The position numbers and the translations under genes are program-made. A stretch of 64,000 nt of DNA, taken from positions 151,144-215,143 of the forward strand of contig URZY01000002.1 in the NCBI GenBank assembly GCA_900552495.1, in the 5' to 3' direction. Below, one piece after another: positions 53,206 through 62,638 of this stretch. The stretch comes from an uncultured Mycoplasmatota bacterium. GTDB taxonomy: Bacteria > Bacillota_I > Bacilli_A > RF39 > UBA660. The notes beneath the pieces were generated by a model that was given only the letters and a program-made list of their open reading frames with translations, did not search any database and was not told where the DNA came from. Each line of letters opens with the position of its first letter. Positions within the stretch are counted from its first letter, which is position 1.

Positions 53206-54027
53206 TTACTTTTTATATTTAAACAAATAAGACGGGCGATGGCCACCACCAGTACGCATCTTATCTGTCTTTTCTACTCTTTCTGCAATGATTCTTCGAA
53301 AAGCTGGATCCAACAACTTCTTATTTAAGATCACTTCATAAACCTGTTGTAACTCTCCTAAAGTAAAATACTCTGGCATCATATTAAATACTATGTCAGT
53401 ATAATTAACTTTATTTCTAATTCTTTCCAAACCCGCTAAAATAACTTTAGCATGATCGAACGCTAACTTATCACTATTTTCTATTTCAAATTGATATCTA
53501 TCCGTAGTTTTCTCCTTTAATATCTTTCTCAATACAAGGTTAATTCTTTCTACCCCGTTATCTAAAGTAATTTCTACTCTATCGTCTTTTTCTTCAAGTA
53601 AGAAAATATCAAACCAACAAGCATTAGCCGCCGGTTTCGTCAATTTATTTTTATCAACCAAGGCCACATAAGACGTAGAAACAACTCTCATTCGTGGATC
53701 TCTTTTCAAATCATCAAAAGTATATAATTGTTCTAAATAAATATCTTTTAACCCTGTCTCATTAACTAAAACTCGACGTGCACATTCCTCTAATGTCTCT
53801 TTTTTTACATCTAAGAATCCACCAGGAAGACACCACTTTCCTTTATAAGGAAAATCATCCCTTTTGCATAACAAAATACTCATCATCTTAGTACTAGTTT
53901 TGCGATAATTAGTTTGTTCTTGATCTGATACACTAACAAGCAATATATCTGCTGTCATTGATAACTTTTCAAAGCAACTAGAATCATAGTGTTCTAAAAA
54001 TTCTTCTTCACTTCTATATTCAGCCAT
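53206..54027 (-). CDS. nrtR: NrtR-like Nudix-domain transcriptional regulator
   Basis: The protein (273 aa) joins a Nudix domain (about 20-160) to a C-terminal winged helix (about 190-270, with LGELQQVYEVILNKKLLDPAFRR and a basic end). The Nudix box reads GGFLDVKKETLEECARRVLV then NETGL: the REUxEE core is RVLVNE, so catalytic Glu residues are lost, as in NrtR regulators that bind ADP-ribose. It sits among prs, nadD, pncC and nadK. It is the likely regulator of the two NAD operons here. GAGGTGG precedes ATG 54027. Confidence 0.85.
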   Translation of the reverse strand: MAEYRSEEEFLEHYDSSCFEKLSMTADILLVSVSDQEQTNYRKTSTKMMSILLCKRDDFPYKGKWCLPGGFLDVKKETLEECARRVLVNETGLKDIYLEQLYTFDDLKRDPRMRVVSTSYVALVDKNKLTKPAANACWFDIFLLEEKDDRVEITLDNGVERINLVLRKILKEKTTDRYQFEIENSDKLAFDHAKVILAGLERIRNKVNYTDIVFNMMPEYFTLGELQQVYEVILNKKLLDPAFRRIIAERVEKTDKMRTGGGHRPSYLFKYKK

Positions 54028-54085
54028 AAATTCCACCTCATTTTCATAATTTGATTATAACATAAAATATATAATAACAAAACTT

Positions 54086-54553
54086 TTATTTAATAAGACA
54101 ATTAATCATTGAGATTATCTTTTCAATTACTAATTCTTTATTTTCTTTTCGACTTCCACGTACAGCTTCAACCTTAGCATTTAAAAAGTTTTTAGTTCTA
54201 CTATCATAAACACTAACAAAAACCACATTATCTTCTCCATACGGATTGTTAATATCTACTCGGTTTAACTTACCGGTAATACCAACCCCTAAAATACTTC
54301 CGGTAAATTTCGAAATATTTTTACTCATTTCTTCAGCTGTTTCCATACTATATACACTATACTTATCAATTATCTCACTTGAAACCCCCATTTTAATTTT
54401 AAATTCATTTGAATAAGTAACTGCACTAAACTTTAGTATTTCGCTAGCCCCTTCAATATTTGTAATACTATTAGCAACGCCACCACCTGTACAAGACTCC
54501 ATCGTCGAAATTGTTATTTTTTGACTTACCAATTTTTTTACTAAATCATACAT
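54086..54553 (-). CDS. pncC: NMN deamidase PncC (CinA C-terminal domain protein)
   Basis: The protein (155 aa) matches the freestanding CinA C-terminal domain: STMESCTGGGVANSITNIEGAS near the start, FSAVTYSNEFKIKMGV, and GILG-type SILGVGITGKL. Family members deamidate nicotinamide mononucleotide to NaMN, which suits the surrounding NAD genes. AAGGAG lies 9 bases before ATG 54553. Confidence 0.9.
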   Translation of the reverse strand: MYDLVKKLVSQKITISTMESCTGGGVANSITNIEGASEILKFSAVTYSNEFKIKMGVSSEIIDKYSVYSMETAEEMSKNISKFTGSILGVGITGKLNRVDINNPYGEDNVVFVSVYDSRTKNFLNAKVEAVRGSRKENKELVIEKIISMINCLIK

Positions 54554-54569
54554 CAATATCATCTCCTTA

Positions 54570-55151
54570 TCACCCATATAATTTGTTTTCTAATATATAA
54601 TTATAAACCCCTTCAGAAAGAAAGTCTAAAACATCTTCTTTTTTTTGTAGTTTTTCACGAATATCCGTAGAAGAAACATCACTCTCTAAAACATCACTAA
54701 CTATAATATTACTACGATATTTTTGATATTTATCAAGTAATAGATTAATGTCATCCGTTTTTCTCTTTACAACCAAAAATTTTTTATTTAAAAGTAGGTC
54801 TTCTCCCTTCTCCCATTGATCAATATAACTTAAATTATCCGTTCCTAGAATAAAATAAATCTCATCATTTGGGTAAGTTTTTTGAAAATAGTCTAACGTC
54901 TCATATGTATAAACATTTCTATTACGAAGTTCAAAATCACTAACTATAAATCGTTCATCATCCTCTATCATAATACTAAGCATATTATATCTATCGCTAT
55001 CATCAACTAAATTATCTTTATAAATATATTTGCTACCGGTTGGAACGTAAATCACCTTATCTATATAACCCATGCGAATTAACTCTTTCCCTATATTGTA
55101 ATGCATCTTGTGAGGTGGATTAAAACTGCCTCCAAAAATACCAATTCTCAT
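54570..55151 (-). CDS. nadD: Nicotinate-nucleotide adenylyltransferase
   Basis: The 193-aa protein converts NaMN plus ATP to deamido-NAD. It shows GIFGGSFNPPHKMHYNI (nucleotidyl-transfer HxxH-type motif), FILGTDNLSYIDQWEKGEDLL and SSTDIREKL (the ISSTxIR motif). Start is immediate after a plausible ribosome site (GAAGATG). It is followed by pncC. Confidence 0.93.
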   Translation of the reverse strand: MRIGIFGGSFNPPHKMHYNIGKELIRMGYIDKVIYVPTGSKYIYKDNLVDDSDRYNMLSIMIEDDERFIVSDFELRNRNVYTYETLDYFQKTYPNDEIYFILGTDNLSYIDQWEKGEDLLLNKKFLVVKRKTDDINLLLDKYQKYRSNIIVSDVLESDVSSTDIREKLQKKEDVLDFLSEGVYNYILENKLYG

Positions 55152-55167
55152 TTTTTCATCTTCTTTC

Positions 55168-56223
55168 TTATTTTTCTAAACACTTTTTGTTTTTATTCCA
55201 TAAAACTTCAATGTCTTCGTTCTTATTTATAGTATTAATAATTTCTGCCATATAATAACTACAATCAACCTCCCTATACCAAGTTTTACATTTAATATCC
55301 TCTGGTACATAAGATAAATTAGTAGAATAAAGACGATCAAACAATTTGCTTTCATAAGCCTCATTAAATATTTCTACTCCTTCTGTAAAAAGAGAAAATG
55401 TTGCTACTAAATAAACATGTCTTGCTCCCCTTTGTTTTAAATGTTCTGCTACTTCAATCATCGAACCGCCAGAGGCAATCATATCATCAACAACAATAAC
55501 ATCCCTGCCCTTTGGATCAGCCCCCATATATAAATGCTCGACAATTGGATTCTTCCCATTTACGACTTTTGATAAATCTCTTCTTTTATAAAATACTCCT
55601 ACATCACATGTAAGCATATCTGCATAATACCTTGCTCGTTCCATTGCTCCCATATCCGGACTTATAACTAAAACCTTATCCATTACCTCATTTTCAATTA
55701 AACTTTCCAAAATCTGTTGCGTTGGATAAAAATTTTCAAATGGTAAACGCGGGATAGCATTACAAATACTAGGATCATGTGCATCCATAGTAATTATATT
55801 ATCAACTCCCATTCTTTCTAGTTCTTGTAAGGCAATAGCGCAATCTAAAGATTCATTACCACGTCTTTTATGTTGCCTAGATTCATACAACAATGGCATT
55901 ACTACATTTATCTTAGCAGCATGACCAGAAAAAGCAGCAATAACCCTTTTAATATCTTCATAATGCTCATCTGGCGACATAAAATGTTCTCTACCATGCA
56001 TTAAATAACTTAAACCATAATTTCCTACATCACTTAAAATATATAAATCGTTACCATTAACAGTCTCTTCTAATTTGACCTTACCCTCTCCATTACTAAA
56101 TCTTTCGCTCTTCATAGTTACAATATAACTATTTTTAGATTTATTCATTGTCATCAAATGTCTATTAACTTTATTTCCAAATTCACTAATGTTATTTAAA
56201 ATAACCAATTTTAATTTACTCAT
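55168..56223 (-). CDS. prs: Ribose-phosphate pyrophosphokinase (PRPP synthetase), variant form
   Basis: The 351-aa protein has RFSNGEGKVKLEETVNGNDLY, MPLLYESRQHKRRGNESLD, GVFYKRRDLSK (catalytic flexible loop KRR) and VVDDMIASGGSMIEVAEHLK, the PRPP-binding loop. It is longer than standard Prs (about 315) and the usual DLHAxQIQGFF is MDAHDPSICNAIP. It supplies PRPP, the phosphoribosyl donor used by PncB, which explains its place in an NAD operon; a housekeeping Prs may exist elsewhere. Confidence 0.85.
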   Translation of the reverse strand: MSKLKLVILNNISEFGNKVNRHLMTMNKSKNSYIVTMKSERFSNGEGKVKLEETVNGNDLYILSDVGNYGLSYLMHGREHFMSPDEHYEDIKRVIAAFSGHAAKINVVMPLLYESRQHKRRGNESLDCAIALQELERMGVDNIITMDAHDPSICNAIPRLPFENFYPTQQILESLIENEVMDKVLVISPDMGAMERARYYADMLTCDVGVFYKRRDLSKVVNGKNPIVEHLYMGADPKGRDVIVVDDMIASGGSMIEVAEHLKQRGARHVYLVATFSLFTEGVEIFNEAYESKLFDRLYSTNLSYVPEDIKCKTWYREVDCSYYMAEIINTINKNEDIEVLWNKNKKCLEK

Positions 56224-56231
56224 ATTACCTC

Positions 56232-56630
56232 CTATTTAACTAATTTCTTATTTTTCACTGTTGCGACTAAACCATTAAAATATGGCTTATTAACACTATG
56301 TTCTTGGCAACCATAGCCCAAAATAGTATTACAAACGCCCATATCATAACTAATACCACTAATTTCATAACCAGCATCATTTTGCATTGCACTAAAAGCA
56401 TCCTGCACTTCTTCCCTAGTCAAACTCCTATCAAGTACCACTTTCTCACCTAAAATATTTAAACTACCAGTTAACTTTATTTCTACAACGGCCTCTTCCC
56501 TTTCTAGCATCCCATAGCCAACATTCTCTAGCAAACAGCGCATCGAAACTTTCCCTATGAAATCTTCTTTCTCTTTATAATATCTTTCTAATAATCTTTT
56601 AATTTCTTCCTTTTTAAATTGTAATTTCAC
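56232..56630 (-). CDS. Unknown 132-aa protein heading an NAD operon
   Basis: The protein starts MKLQFKKEEIKRLLERYYKE, has EEAVVEIKLTGSLNILGE and LTREEVQDAFSAMQNDAGYEI and ends with a hydrophobic/basic tail after a Gly- and Cys-containing segment (ILGYGCQEHSVNKPYFNGL). I do not recognise the family. It is first in the operon whose leader holds two copies of the palindrome, directly upstream of prs by eight bases. A role in NAD or PRPP metabolism is inferred only from position. Confidence 0.6.
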   Translation of the reverse strand: MKLQFKKEEIKRLLERYYKEKEDFIGKVSMRCLLENVGYGMLEREEAVVEIKLTGSLNILGEKVVLDRSLTREEVQDAFSAMQNDAGYEISGISYDMGVCNTILGYGCQEHSVNKPYFNGLVATVKNKKLVK

Positions 56631-56644
56631 TTCAATCTCCTCTT

Positions 56645-56667
56645 CTTATTAACATTATATTAATAAG
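56645..56667 (-). promoter_or_regulatory. Leader copy of the NAD-operon palindrome
   Basis: Perfect inverted repeat CTTATTAA-TATAATG-TTAATAAG in the leader just before the 132-aa gene, 55 bases from the copy that overlaps the promoter. Probably a second operator. A ribosome binding site (GAGGAG) follows immediately. Confidence 0.65.
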
Positions 56668-56699
56668 TGTTTGTATAAAAAATACAAATCAATTTATTT

Positions 56700-56737
56700 G
56701 TTATTAACATTATATTAATAACTGATAAAAATGTCAA
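56700..56737 (-). promoter_or_regulatory. Promoter of the prs-nadD-nrtR-nadK operon with operator over the -10
   Basis: TTGACA (56737-56732) and TATAAT (56714-56709) with a 17-base spacer. The -10 sits in the loop of a perfect inverted repeat GTTATTAA-TATAATG-TTAATAAC (56722-56700). The same promoter-and-repeat layout precedes pncA at 62639-62676. Confidence 0.8.
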
Positions 56738-56769
56738 TATCTTTTTAACAAAATATTAAAAAGATGTTC

Positions 56770-56804
56770 AAAAAAAGAAACAACCCATCTTATTTAGTTG
56801 TTTC
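56770..56804 (-). terminator. Intrinsic terminator of the 56790-57737 gene
   Basis: GAAACAAC/GTTGTTTC hairpin followed by TTTTTTT on the minus strand, overlapping the gene's 3' end. Confidence 0.85.
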
Positions 56805-57737
56805 CTTACTTGGTTGATAAAATCTATCTCTACAATTACGTACTTTCTTATACTCTTGTGGTTCATTAGTAGTCAAAGCCTTTTCTGAAGCTTTTTCGTT
56901 TCTCATAATAATTGGCATTCCACCCGGTAACATATCCCAAACATCTCTTGGCAGTAAATAAAATACTTCTCCAGTAGCCGTCCCTAATTGTAGTAATTCA
57001 TCAACTGTTCTTTGTAAGTCCGTCCACTGTCTTCCTTGTTTATCTTCACATAAATTCATAAATGAAACCCCTTCGTCAATACTTGGCAGTTCTGCAATCA
57101 TTTCTGTAATCGTCGCTCGATTTTCCGCCAAACGAGAGGCACTAAATACCTGTATGCCCTTAACTCCTTCTCCCAACACAAACGGAGTCATCGGTTCACT
57201 TAATTCATTAACTTCCGTATCAGTTAAAAGGCATCGTCTATAAACCTCATTAACTCCTTCAGCAGTTAATTTTTTCTTATCAGTTAAATCACCGAATTTC
57301 TCATTAACATCAACATTCAACATCTCAACCTCACCATCACCATAGAGTTCGATCACTGATTTCAATATTTCTTCATCTGTCAATGGAATACTTGCCTCCG
57401 GATTATTATAGGTTTCAACGATTTCTGAAATAAACAATTCTTCTGCTTTTTCATATATCGAAGCAACATCCCCACTTTTAACAAGTTCCGAAACTGCCCT
57501 CAAATGAGAATCTAAAGTACCATAACGCATAGCCCTCAATAATTGTGCACTACCTTCTCCAGCTACATAAGCAACAACCGCGGCATCTTTCACACTATCA
57601 GCATTTGCCAAAATAGCTTTATATACTTCCTCTGCTTCCGCCAAACTATATATATCTTTTCCATAATAATGAAACCAGTGCATTAACAAAGCTTCTTTTT
57701 CTTCTTGCGTATAATTACTAAACTTTTTTTCTTCCAT
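56790..57737 (-). CDS. Unknown 315-aa soluble protein
   Basis: The protein is acidic and largely helical, with no signal, membrane segment or catalytic motif I can identify. It is rich in Glu/Asp and Ala, with LPRDVWDMLPGGMPIIM near the C-terminus. Codon use is less AT-skewed than in the ABC cassette. It has its own promoter and terminator between the two NAD operons and so is not part of either. Function unknown. Confidence 0.65.
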   Translation of the reverse strand: MEEKKFSNYTQEEKEALLMHWFHYYGKDIYSLAEAEEVYKAILANADSVKDAAVVAYVAGEGSAQLLRAMRYGTLDSHLRAVSELVKSGDVASIYEKAEELFISEIVETYNNPEASIPLTDEEILKSVIELYGDGEVEMLNVDVNEKFGDLTDKKKLTAEGVNEVYRRCLLTDTEVNELSEPMTPFVLGEGVKGIQVFSASRLAENRATITEMIAELPSIDEGVSFMNLCEDKQGRQWTDLQRTVDELLQLGTATGEVFYLLPRDVWDMLPGGMPIIMRNEKASEKALTTNEPQEYKKVRNCRDRFYQPSKETTK

Positions 57738-57764
57738 AGCATATCTCCTTATAAAACGCCTTCT

Positions 57765-57793
57765 AGTTTACCACATTTCCTATAAAACTTCAA
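57765..57793 (-). promoter_or_regulatory. Predicted promoter of the 56790-57737 gene
   Basis: TTGAAG (57793-57788) and TAAACT (57770-57765) with a 17-base spacer on the minus strand. Confidence 0.5.
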
Positions 57794-57796
57794 TTC

Positions 57797-57829
57797 AAAA
57801 AAAGAAAAGGCTATTATTATTCCCTTTCT
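57797..57829 (-). terminator. Terminator of the pncA-pncB-nudix-nadE operon
   Basis: AGAAAGG/CCTTTTCT hairpin with one bulged base and a seven-T tail on the minus strand; its 5' arm overlaps the end of nadE. Confidence 0.65.
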
Positions 57830-59742
57830 AATTCTTCTAATTCTTTCAAGAAAATCTCAACAGCGGCATCACTAGGCATTCTCAAATCTCCCCTTGGAGA
57901 TAAAGAAACTGTCCCCACTTTAATACCATCCGGTACACAATTACGTTTAAATTGTTGTGTAAAAAATCTCTTTAGAAAAACCTTTAACCACTTTAGAATC
58001 TCCTTCGCTGTAAAGCTCTCTTTAAATGTACGTTTTGCTAAAAAGAATATTTTTTTTGGACTAGCTCCATATCTTAAAAAGTGATATAAAAAGAAATCAT
58101 GCAAAACATATGGTCCAATACTAGACTCAGTCTTTTGTAAAATATTTCCTGCTTCATCAGGTGGCAATAGTTCCGGAGAAATTGGTGTATCCAAAATATC
58201 TTTTATTACTTCTTTTTTCTTAGCATCTGACTTATCAGCTACCCAATCTACTAAATATCTCACTAACGTTTTAGGTATTGAAGTATTTACTGAATACATG
58301 CTCATGTGATCTCCATTATAAGTACACCAACCCAATGCCAATTCAGATAAATCACCAGTTCCTATAACTAAGCCACCTTCCTTATTAGCAATATCCATTA
58401 ATATTTGGGTTCTTTCTCTAGCCTGTATATTCTCATAAGTAACACTACGATCGTTTTCCTCTAAACCAATATCTTTCATGTGTTGAAGACAAGCTGCTTT
58501 TATATCAATCTCTTTTAATGTTGCTCCATATTCCAAAACAAATCTACACGCATTCTGATAAGTTCTTCCCGTTGTTCCAAAACCTGGCATTGTCACACCA
58601 ATAATATCTTTTGCATTCATACCTAACTTTTCAAAAGCTGCAACAATTACCAAGAAAGCTAGCGTTGAATCCAAACCTCCAGAAATTCCAATTACGCATT
58701 TTGGCTTACCTAATTGCAAAAGCCTTCTTGCTAAAGCAGAGGACTGAATTGTAAAGATTTCCTGACATCTTTCGTCTCTTTTCGCAATCGTTTTAGGCAC
58801 AAACGGATACTCAGAATACGTTCTAGTCAAATCCTTTTTAGTATCTTTTATCTTAACCAAAACATAACGATATTCTTCATCTCCAACAACACCCATATAA
58901 CTTATATTCTTGCTTCGATCATTATTTATTTTAAAATAATCAATATCTGCAAAAATTAAATTACTTTCTAAAGCAAAGCGCTCATTTTCCTCTAAAAGTG
59001 TTCCATTTTCATAAATCATACTAGCTCCGCTGAATAAAATATCAGCAGTTGACTCCATCATTCCACTTGAAGCATATACATATGAACAAATCGTTTTAGC
59101 AGATTGCATAGAAACTAATTTTTTTCGATATTCATACTTCCCAATTATTTCATTACTACTACTTAAATTAAAGATAATATTAGCTCCGTGTAGTGTATGA
59201 CTACTACTAGGTGGATTAACACACCACAAATCCTCACAGATTTCCACTCCAAAGCAAATATCTCCATCTCTAAACAAGATATCAGTACCGATCGGTACTA
59301 CCTGATCTAAAATAGTTACCTCTTTGCTAATTAAATTGGTACTAGATTGAAACCATCTTTTCTCATAAAATTCTGAATAATTAGGTACATATGTTTTTGG
59401 AATAATTCCTAATATTTTCCCTTTCTCAATTACCACCGCACAATTAAACATTTGATTATCAACCCTAATAGGCATCCCAACCAAAGCAATTACATTTAGT
59501 GTCTTAGTCCCTTCTAAAACAATCTTCAATGCCTCATATGCTGAAGCAATAAGCCTATCTTGTAAAAATAAATCCTGACAAGTGTATCCTGTCAAACTAA
59601 GTTCTGGAGTTGTAACAATTCTTACCTCTTCTTTTTCTGCCTGCTTTAACATTCTAATTATCTCTTTGGCATTTTCTATTGGATTAGCAAGTACTAATTT
59701 ATTTACAATTGCTCCAACTCTAACAAATCCATATTCTTTCAT
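57817..59742 (-). CDS. nadE: Glutamine-dependent NAD(+) synthase
   Basis: The 641-aa protein has an N-terminal nitrilase-type glutaminase domain (about 1-290; Glu in TTPELSLTG, Lys in IIPKTYVPNY and Cys in FGVEICEDLW) and a C-terminal ATP-pyrophosphatase domain with CVIGISGGLDSTLAFLV (PP-loop) and GTGDLSELALGWCTYNGDHMS. It amidates deamido-NAD to NAD with ammonia from glutamine. It ends the nicotinamide-salvage operon. Confidence 0.95.
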   Translation of the reverse strand: MKEYGFVRVGAIVNKLVLANPIENAKEIIRMLKQAEKEEVRIVTTPELSLTGYTCQDLFLQDRLIASAYEALKIVLEGTKTLNVIALVGMPIRVDNQMFNCAVVIEKGKILGIIPKTYVPNYSEFYEKRWFQSSTNLISKEVTILDQVVPIGTDILFRDGDICFGVEICEDLWCVNPPSSSHTLHGANIIFNLSSSNEIIGKYEYRKKLVSMQSAKTICSYVYASSGMMESTADILFSGASMIYENGTLLEENERFALESNLIFADIDYFKINNDRSKNISYMGVVGDEEYRYVLVKIKDTKKDLTRTYSEYPFVPKTIAKRDERCQEIFTIQSSALARRLLQLGKPKCVIGISGGLDSTLAFLVIVAAFEKLGMNAKDIIGVTMPGFGTTGRTYQNACRFVLEYGATLKEIDIKAACLQHMKDIGLEENDRSVTYENIQARERTQILMDIANKEGGLVIGTGDLSELALGWCTYNGDHMSMYSVNTSIPKTLVRYLVDWVADKSDAKKKEVIKDILDTPISPELLPPDEAGNILQKTESSIGPYVLHDFFLYHFLRYGASPKKIFFLAKRTFKESFTAKEILKWLKVFLKRFFTQQFKRNCVPDGIKVGTVSLSPRGDLRMPSDAAVEIFLKELEELERE

Positions 59743-59811
59743 AAATTTCTCTCCTCACATTATACCATATATCACTTTTAAATAACTACTTAAACTTATT
59801 TTAGCAAATCT

Positions 59812-60462
59812 CTAATTATTTTTGTAATTTTTCTTCTCTTTTAAATAAGTTTTTGCCAAACTTAGGGTATATTTGGATTGAATATCTGTCATATATCCCT
59901 GCTCCATTAACTCTATCGCCTCATCAATACTACATTCAAAATATCTAATTGCCTCATTATCGTCTAATTTTTGTTGTCGTGCCTTACTACAGCCCAAAGC
60001 TAGATAACTATAGTTATAGGCACCTACACCACACGATTGATCTTGATAAAATTTATCTAAAAGTATCATTTTCTCCGGAATATATCCCGTCTCTTCAGTA
60101 ACTTCTCTAGCTCCGCCAATTTCAGGTGCCTCACCATCCTCAATATAGCCTGCTGGAAATTCCACACAAACCGATTCTTCCGTACTGCTCCGAGATTGAA
60201 CCACCAAGACCGTATTATCATCAACAGTTAATGGCATAACAATTGCCGCTGATGGATCTTTACCACCTTTTAAAATTTTTTCTCTTAAAACTACCTTTCC
60301 ATTCGCTAATTCTATTTCATATCTTTCTACATCAAGAAATCCATTTCGTTTAATAGGTCGATTATTTTCATCATAAATATATTCAGACGGAACTAATGAC
60401 TTTCTAATAGTCTTTAATTCCTCAATGTATTTTCTCAATTCATCTAGTTTTTCTTTACGCAT
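59812..60462 (-). CDS. nudF: ADP-ribose pyrophosphatase (Nudix hydrolase)
   Basis: The 216-aa protein has an intact Nudix box, EFPAGYIEDGEAPEIGGARE then VTEETGY (G-x5-E-x7-RE-x-x-EE-x-G), preceded by the Gly-rich loop typical of ADP-ribose pyrophosphatases. It hydrolyses ADP-ribose and related compounds that arise when NAD is broken down. Unlike the NrtR-like protein its catalytic residues are all present. Its start overlaps the pncB end by 19 bases. Confidence 0.85.
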   Translation of the reverse strand: MRKEKLDELRKYIEELKTIRKSLVPSEYIYDENNRPIKRNGFLDVERYEIELANGKVVLREKILKGGKDPSAAIVMPLTVDDNTVLVVQSRSSTEESVCVEFPAGYIEDGEAPEIGGAREVTEETGYIPEKMILLDKFYQDQSCGVGAYNYSYLALGCSKARQQKLDDNEAIRYFECSIDEAIELMEQGYMTDIQSKYTLSLAKTYLKEKKNYKNN

Positions 60463-61916
60463 TTTACATATTCCCTACCCTTATCACTTATTCCATCTTG
60501 ATGAGATTCAATTAATTCTTGTTTTAAAGTTCTCAATTTATCAGATAAATCTACATAATATTCATGAGGTCTATCAATTCTTGTAACTTCCGGATATAAT
60601 GTCGCAAATTCATCTCTACAATATTCTTGTTTTTCCTGTAAGGTAGGATCTTGATATATTAATTCGCCATTTTGATAAATTGGAACAAGAAGACTCCTTA
60701 CATCGTAATTAGTAAGTTCTGTTTTTTTCCATGTTTCTACTGGATGTACTAATGTATAATGCTCCTTACTAATTTCCTCCTCATTTAACGCAACAACATC
60801 TCCTAACGCATAACCCGTTTTCTTATCATAAAAACGATATACTTTTTTACTACCAGGATTTATCGTTTTAACACTATCATTACTTACTTTAATTCTCGGT
60901 TTTACTTCATTATCCTCTTCTACTGCTACTAACTTATAAACTCCCCCAACTCTTTCCTTAGCCGCCGCAATATTATCTCCTGCTCCAATAGAATTAATTT
61001 GTGCTCCTTGAGCAATTAAATCTCTAATAGTATATTCATCTAAACCATTAGATAAACAAATCCCAGTATCGTTATATCCTGCGGCATCTAACATTTTTCT
61101 AGCTTCTTTTGATAAATATGCCAAATCACCACTATCAATTCGAATGCCTTTAAATGGATAACCATTCGGCTTTAAATATTCATTTGCCACTCTAATAGCA
61201 TTAGGAATACCACTATGCAAAGTATCATAAGTATCTACTAAAAAAATGCAATTATCAGGATTGCTCTTAGCGTATTTTAAAAACGCATCGTACTCATCTT
61301 CACTTTCCGTCACTAACGAGTGCGCCATAGTTCCCATAACAGGAATATCATATTTCATGCCAGCATAGGTATTAGACGTTCCTACACAGCCACCAATATA
61401 TGCACACTTACTAGCTTCCACTGCTGAGTCAATTCCTCTAGCTCGTCTTGCTCCAAATTCCATTACTGGAATATCTCCTGCTTCATTAGTAATTCTCTTA
61501 GCAGCCGTCGTCACTAACGCTCCATGATTAAAGTTAGCAAGTAATGCCGTTTCTAAAAGTTGAGCTGTTATAGCATCTGCCTTTACTGTCAAAACTGGTT
61601 CATTAGGAAAAACCATTGTACCATCGGGAACAGCATAAATATCTCCCTCAAATTTCAAAGTACTTAAATAATCCAAAAATTCATCACTAAACTTGCCTAA
61701 ACTTCTTAAGTAAGCTAGTTCCTCTTTACCAAAATGAAAGTTTTTAATATAATCTATCGTCTCATCTAGGCCACCACTAATTGTGTACCCACCATCAAAT
61801 GGATTTTTTCGAAAGAAAATATCAAAGTATACCTGTTCATCCTTCTTCCCTTCATTAAAATATGTTTGAGCCATCGTCAACTCATAAAAATCAGTCATCA
61901 AAGTTTTATTTTTCAT
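60444..61916 (-). CDS. pncB: Nicotinate phosphoribosyltransferase
   Basis: The 490-aa enzyme joins nicotinate to PRPP to give NaMN. It has MTDFYELTMAQTYF at the start, MEFGARRARGIDSAVEASK with the substrate-binding region, GTMAHSLV (phosphorylated His region), FLVDTYDT and GIRIDSGDLAYLSKEAR, all PncB hallmarks. It lies 59 bases after pncA in the same operon. Confidence 0.95.
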   Translation of the reverse strand: MKNKTLMTDFYELTMAQTYFNEGKKDEQVYFDIFFRKNPFDGGYTISGGLDETIDYIKNFHFGKEELAYLRSLGKFSDEFLDYLSTLKFEGDIYAVPDGTMVFPNEPVLTVKADAITAQLLETALLANFNHGALVTTAAKRITNEAGDIPVMEFGARRARGIDSAVEASKCAYIGGCVGTSNTYAGMKYDIPVMGTMAHSLVTESEDEYDAFLKYAKSNPDNCIFLVDTYDTLHSGIPNAIRVANEYLKPNGYPFKGIRIDSGDLAYLSKEARKMLDAAGYNDTGICLSNGLDEYTIRDLIAQGAQINSIGAGDNIAAAKERVGGVYKLVAVEEDNEVKPRIKVSNDSVKTINPGSKKVYRFYDKKTGYALGDVVALNEEEISKEHYTLVHPVETWKKTELTNYDVRSLLVPIYQNGELIYQDPTLQEKQEYCRDEFATLYPEVTRIDRPHEYYVDLSDKLRTLKQELIESHQDGISDKGREYVKCVKKN

Positions 61917-61974
61917 TTTTATCTCCTCTTTTCTTCATAATATTTTGTTAATAACAATTTCTAAAAAAATAATT

Positions 61975-62568
61975 CTAACGTTTCTTTACCAATTGAATTC
62001 CTTGTTGTTCCATCAATAAGCAAGCTGCATCAACATAATTTTTTCTCTTATCTTCTGCATAAGTTGCCACCGCATCAAGATGAATATTAATATTTACATC
62101 TTTATTATTTTGATCAAAATAATTAGCAAGACCCATAGTTCCATTAAAATCACATATATCAGTACAGCATCCAATAACATCCACACGCTCTAACCCGCTA
62201 AGAGAACCTATCAAACTTCTAAACTTTTCTGCTTCCATATAACTAGTAGAATTCTTTTCTATTGAAATAGTGTTATCTTCTGCCTCCAATGGTAAGAATT
62301 CATCAATTAATTGCGCTTCACTAGTATCCCTAACACAGTGTTTAGTTCCACCAAATCTCTTAAATTCCACAGCATCTTCATCATGAGTATCTTTAACAAA
62401 TACCACCAAATCGCCTCTAGCCTTTGCTTCTTTAATTAATTCTAACTGTCTAGGAATAACATCCGCTATTTTTTCATCATGTAAAGCTCCTTCCCTAACA
62501 AAACCATTAACCATATCAACAACTATTAACATTCCTTTATATACTTCTAAATTTTTAATTTTTCCCAT
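61975..62568 (-). CDS. pncA: Nicotinamidase (isochorismatase-like)
   Basis: The 197-aa protein hydrolyses nicotinamide to nicotinate. It has the cysteine-hydrolase triad: Asp in LIVVDMVNGF, Lys in ISIEKNSTSYME, and Cys in VIGCCTDICDFNGT. Neighbouring pncB, nudix and nadE make the assignment to nicotinamidase, rather than another isochorismatase-type enzyme, likely. It is the first gene after the operator-bearing promoter. Confidence 0.88.
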   Translation of the reverse strand: MGKIKNLEVYKGMLIVVDMVNGFVREGALHDEKIADVIPRQLELIKEAKARGDLVVFVKDTHDEDAVEFKRFGGTKHCVRDTSEAQLIDEFLPLEAEDNTISIEKNSTSYMEAEKFRSLIGSLSGLERVDVIGCCTDICDFNGTMGLANYFDQNNKDVNINIHLDAVATYAEDKRKNYVDAACLLMEQQGIQLVKKR

Positions 62569-62638
62569 TTGCTTTCCTCCTCTTTTTTACTTTTTATTAA
62601 AAACAGCAAATATTTTTTTACAAGTTTTTCAACTTGTT

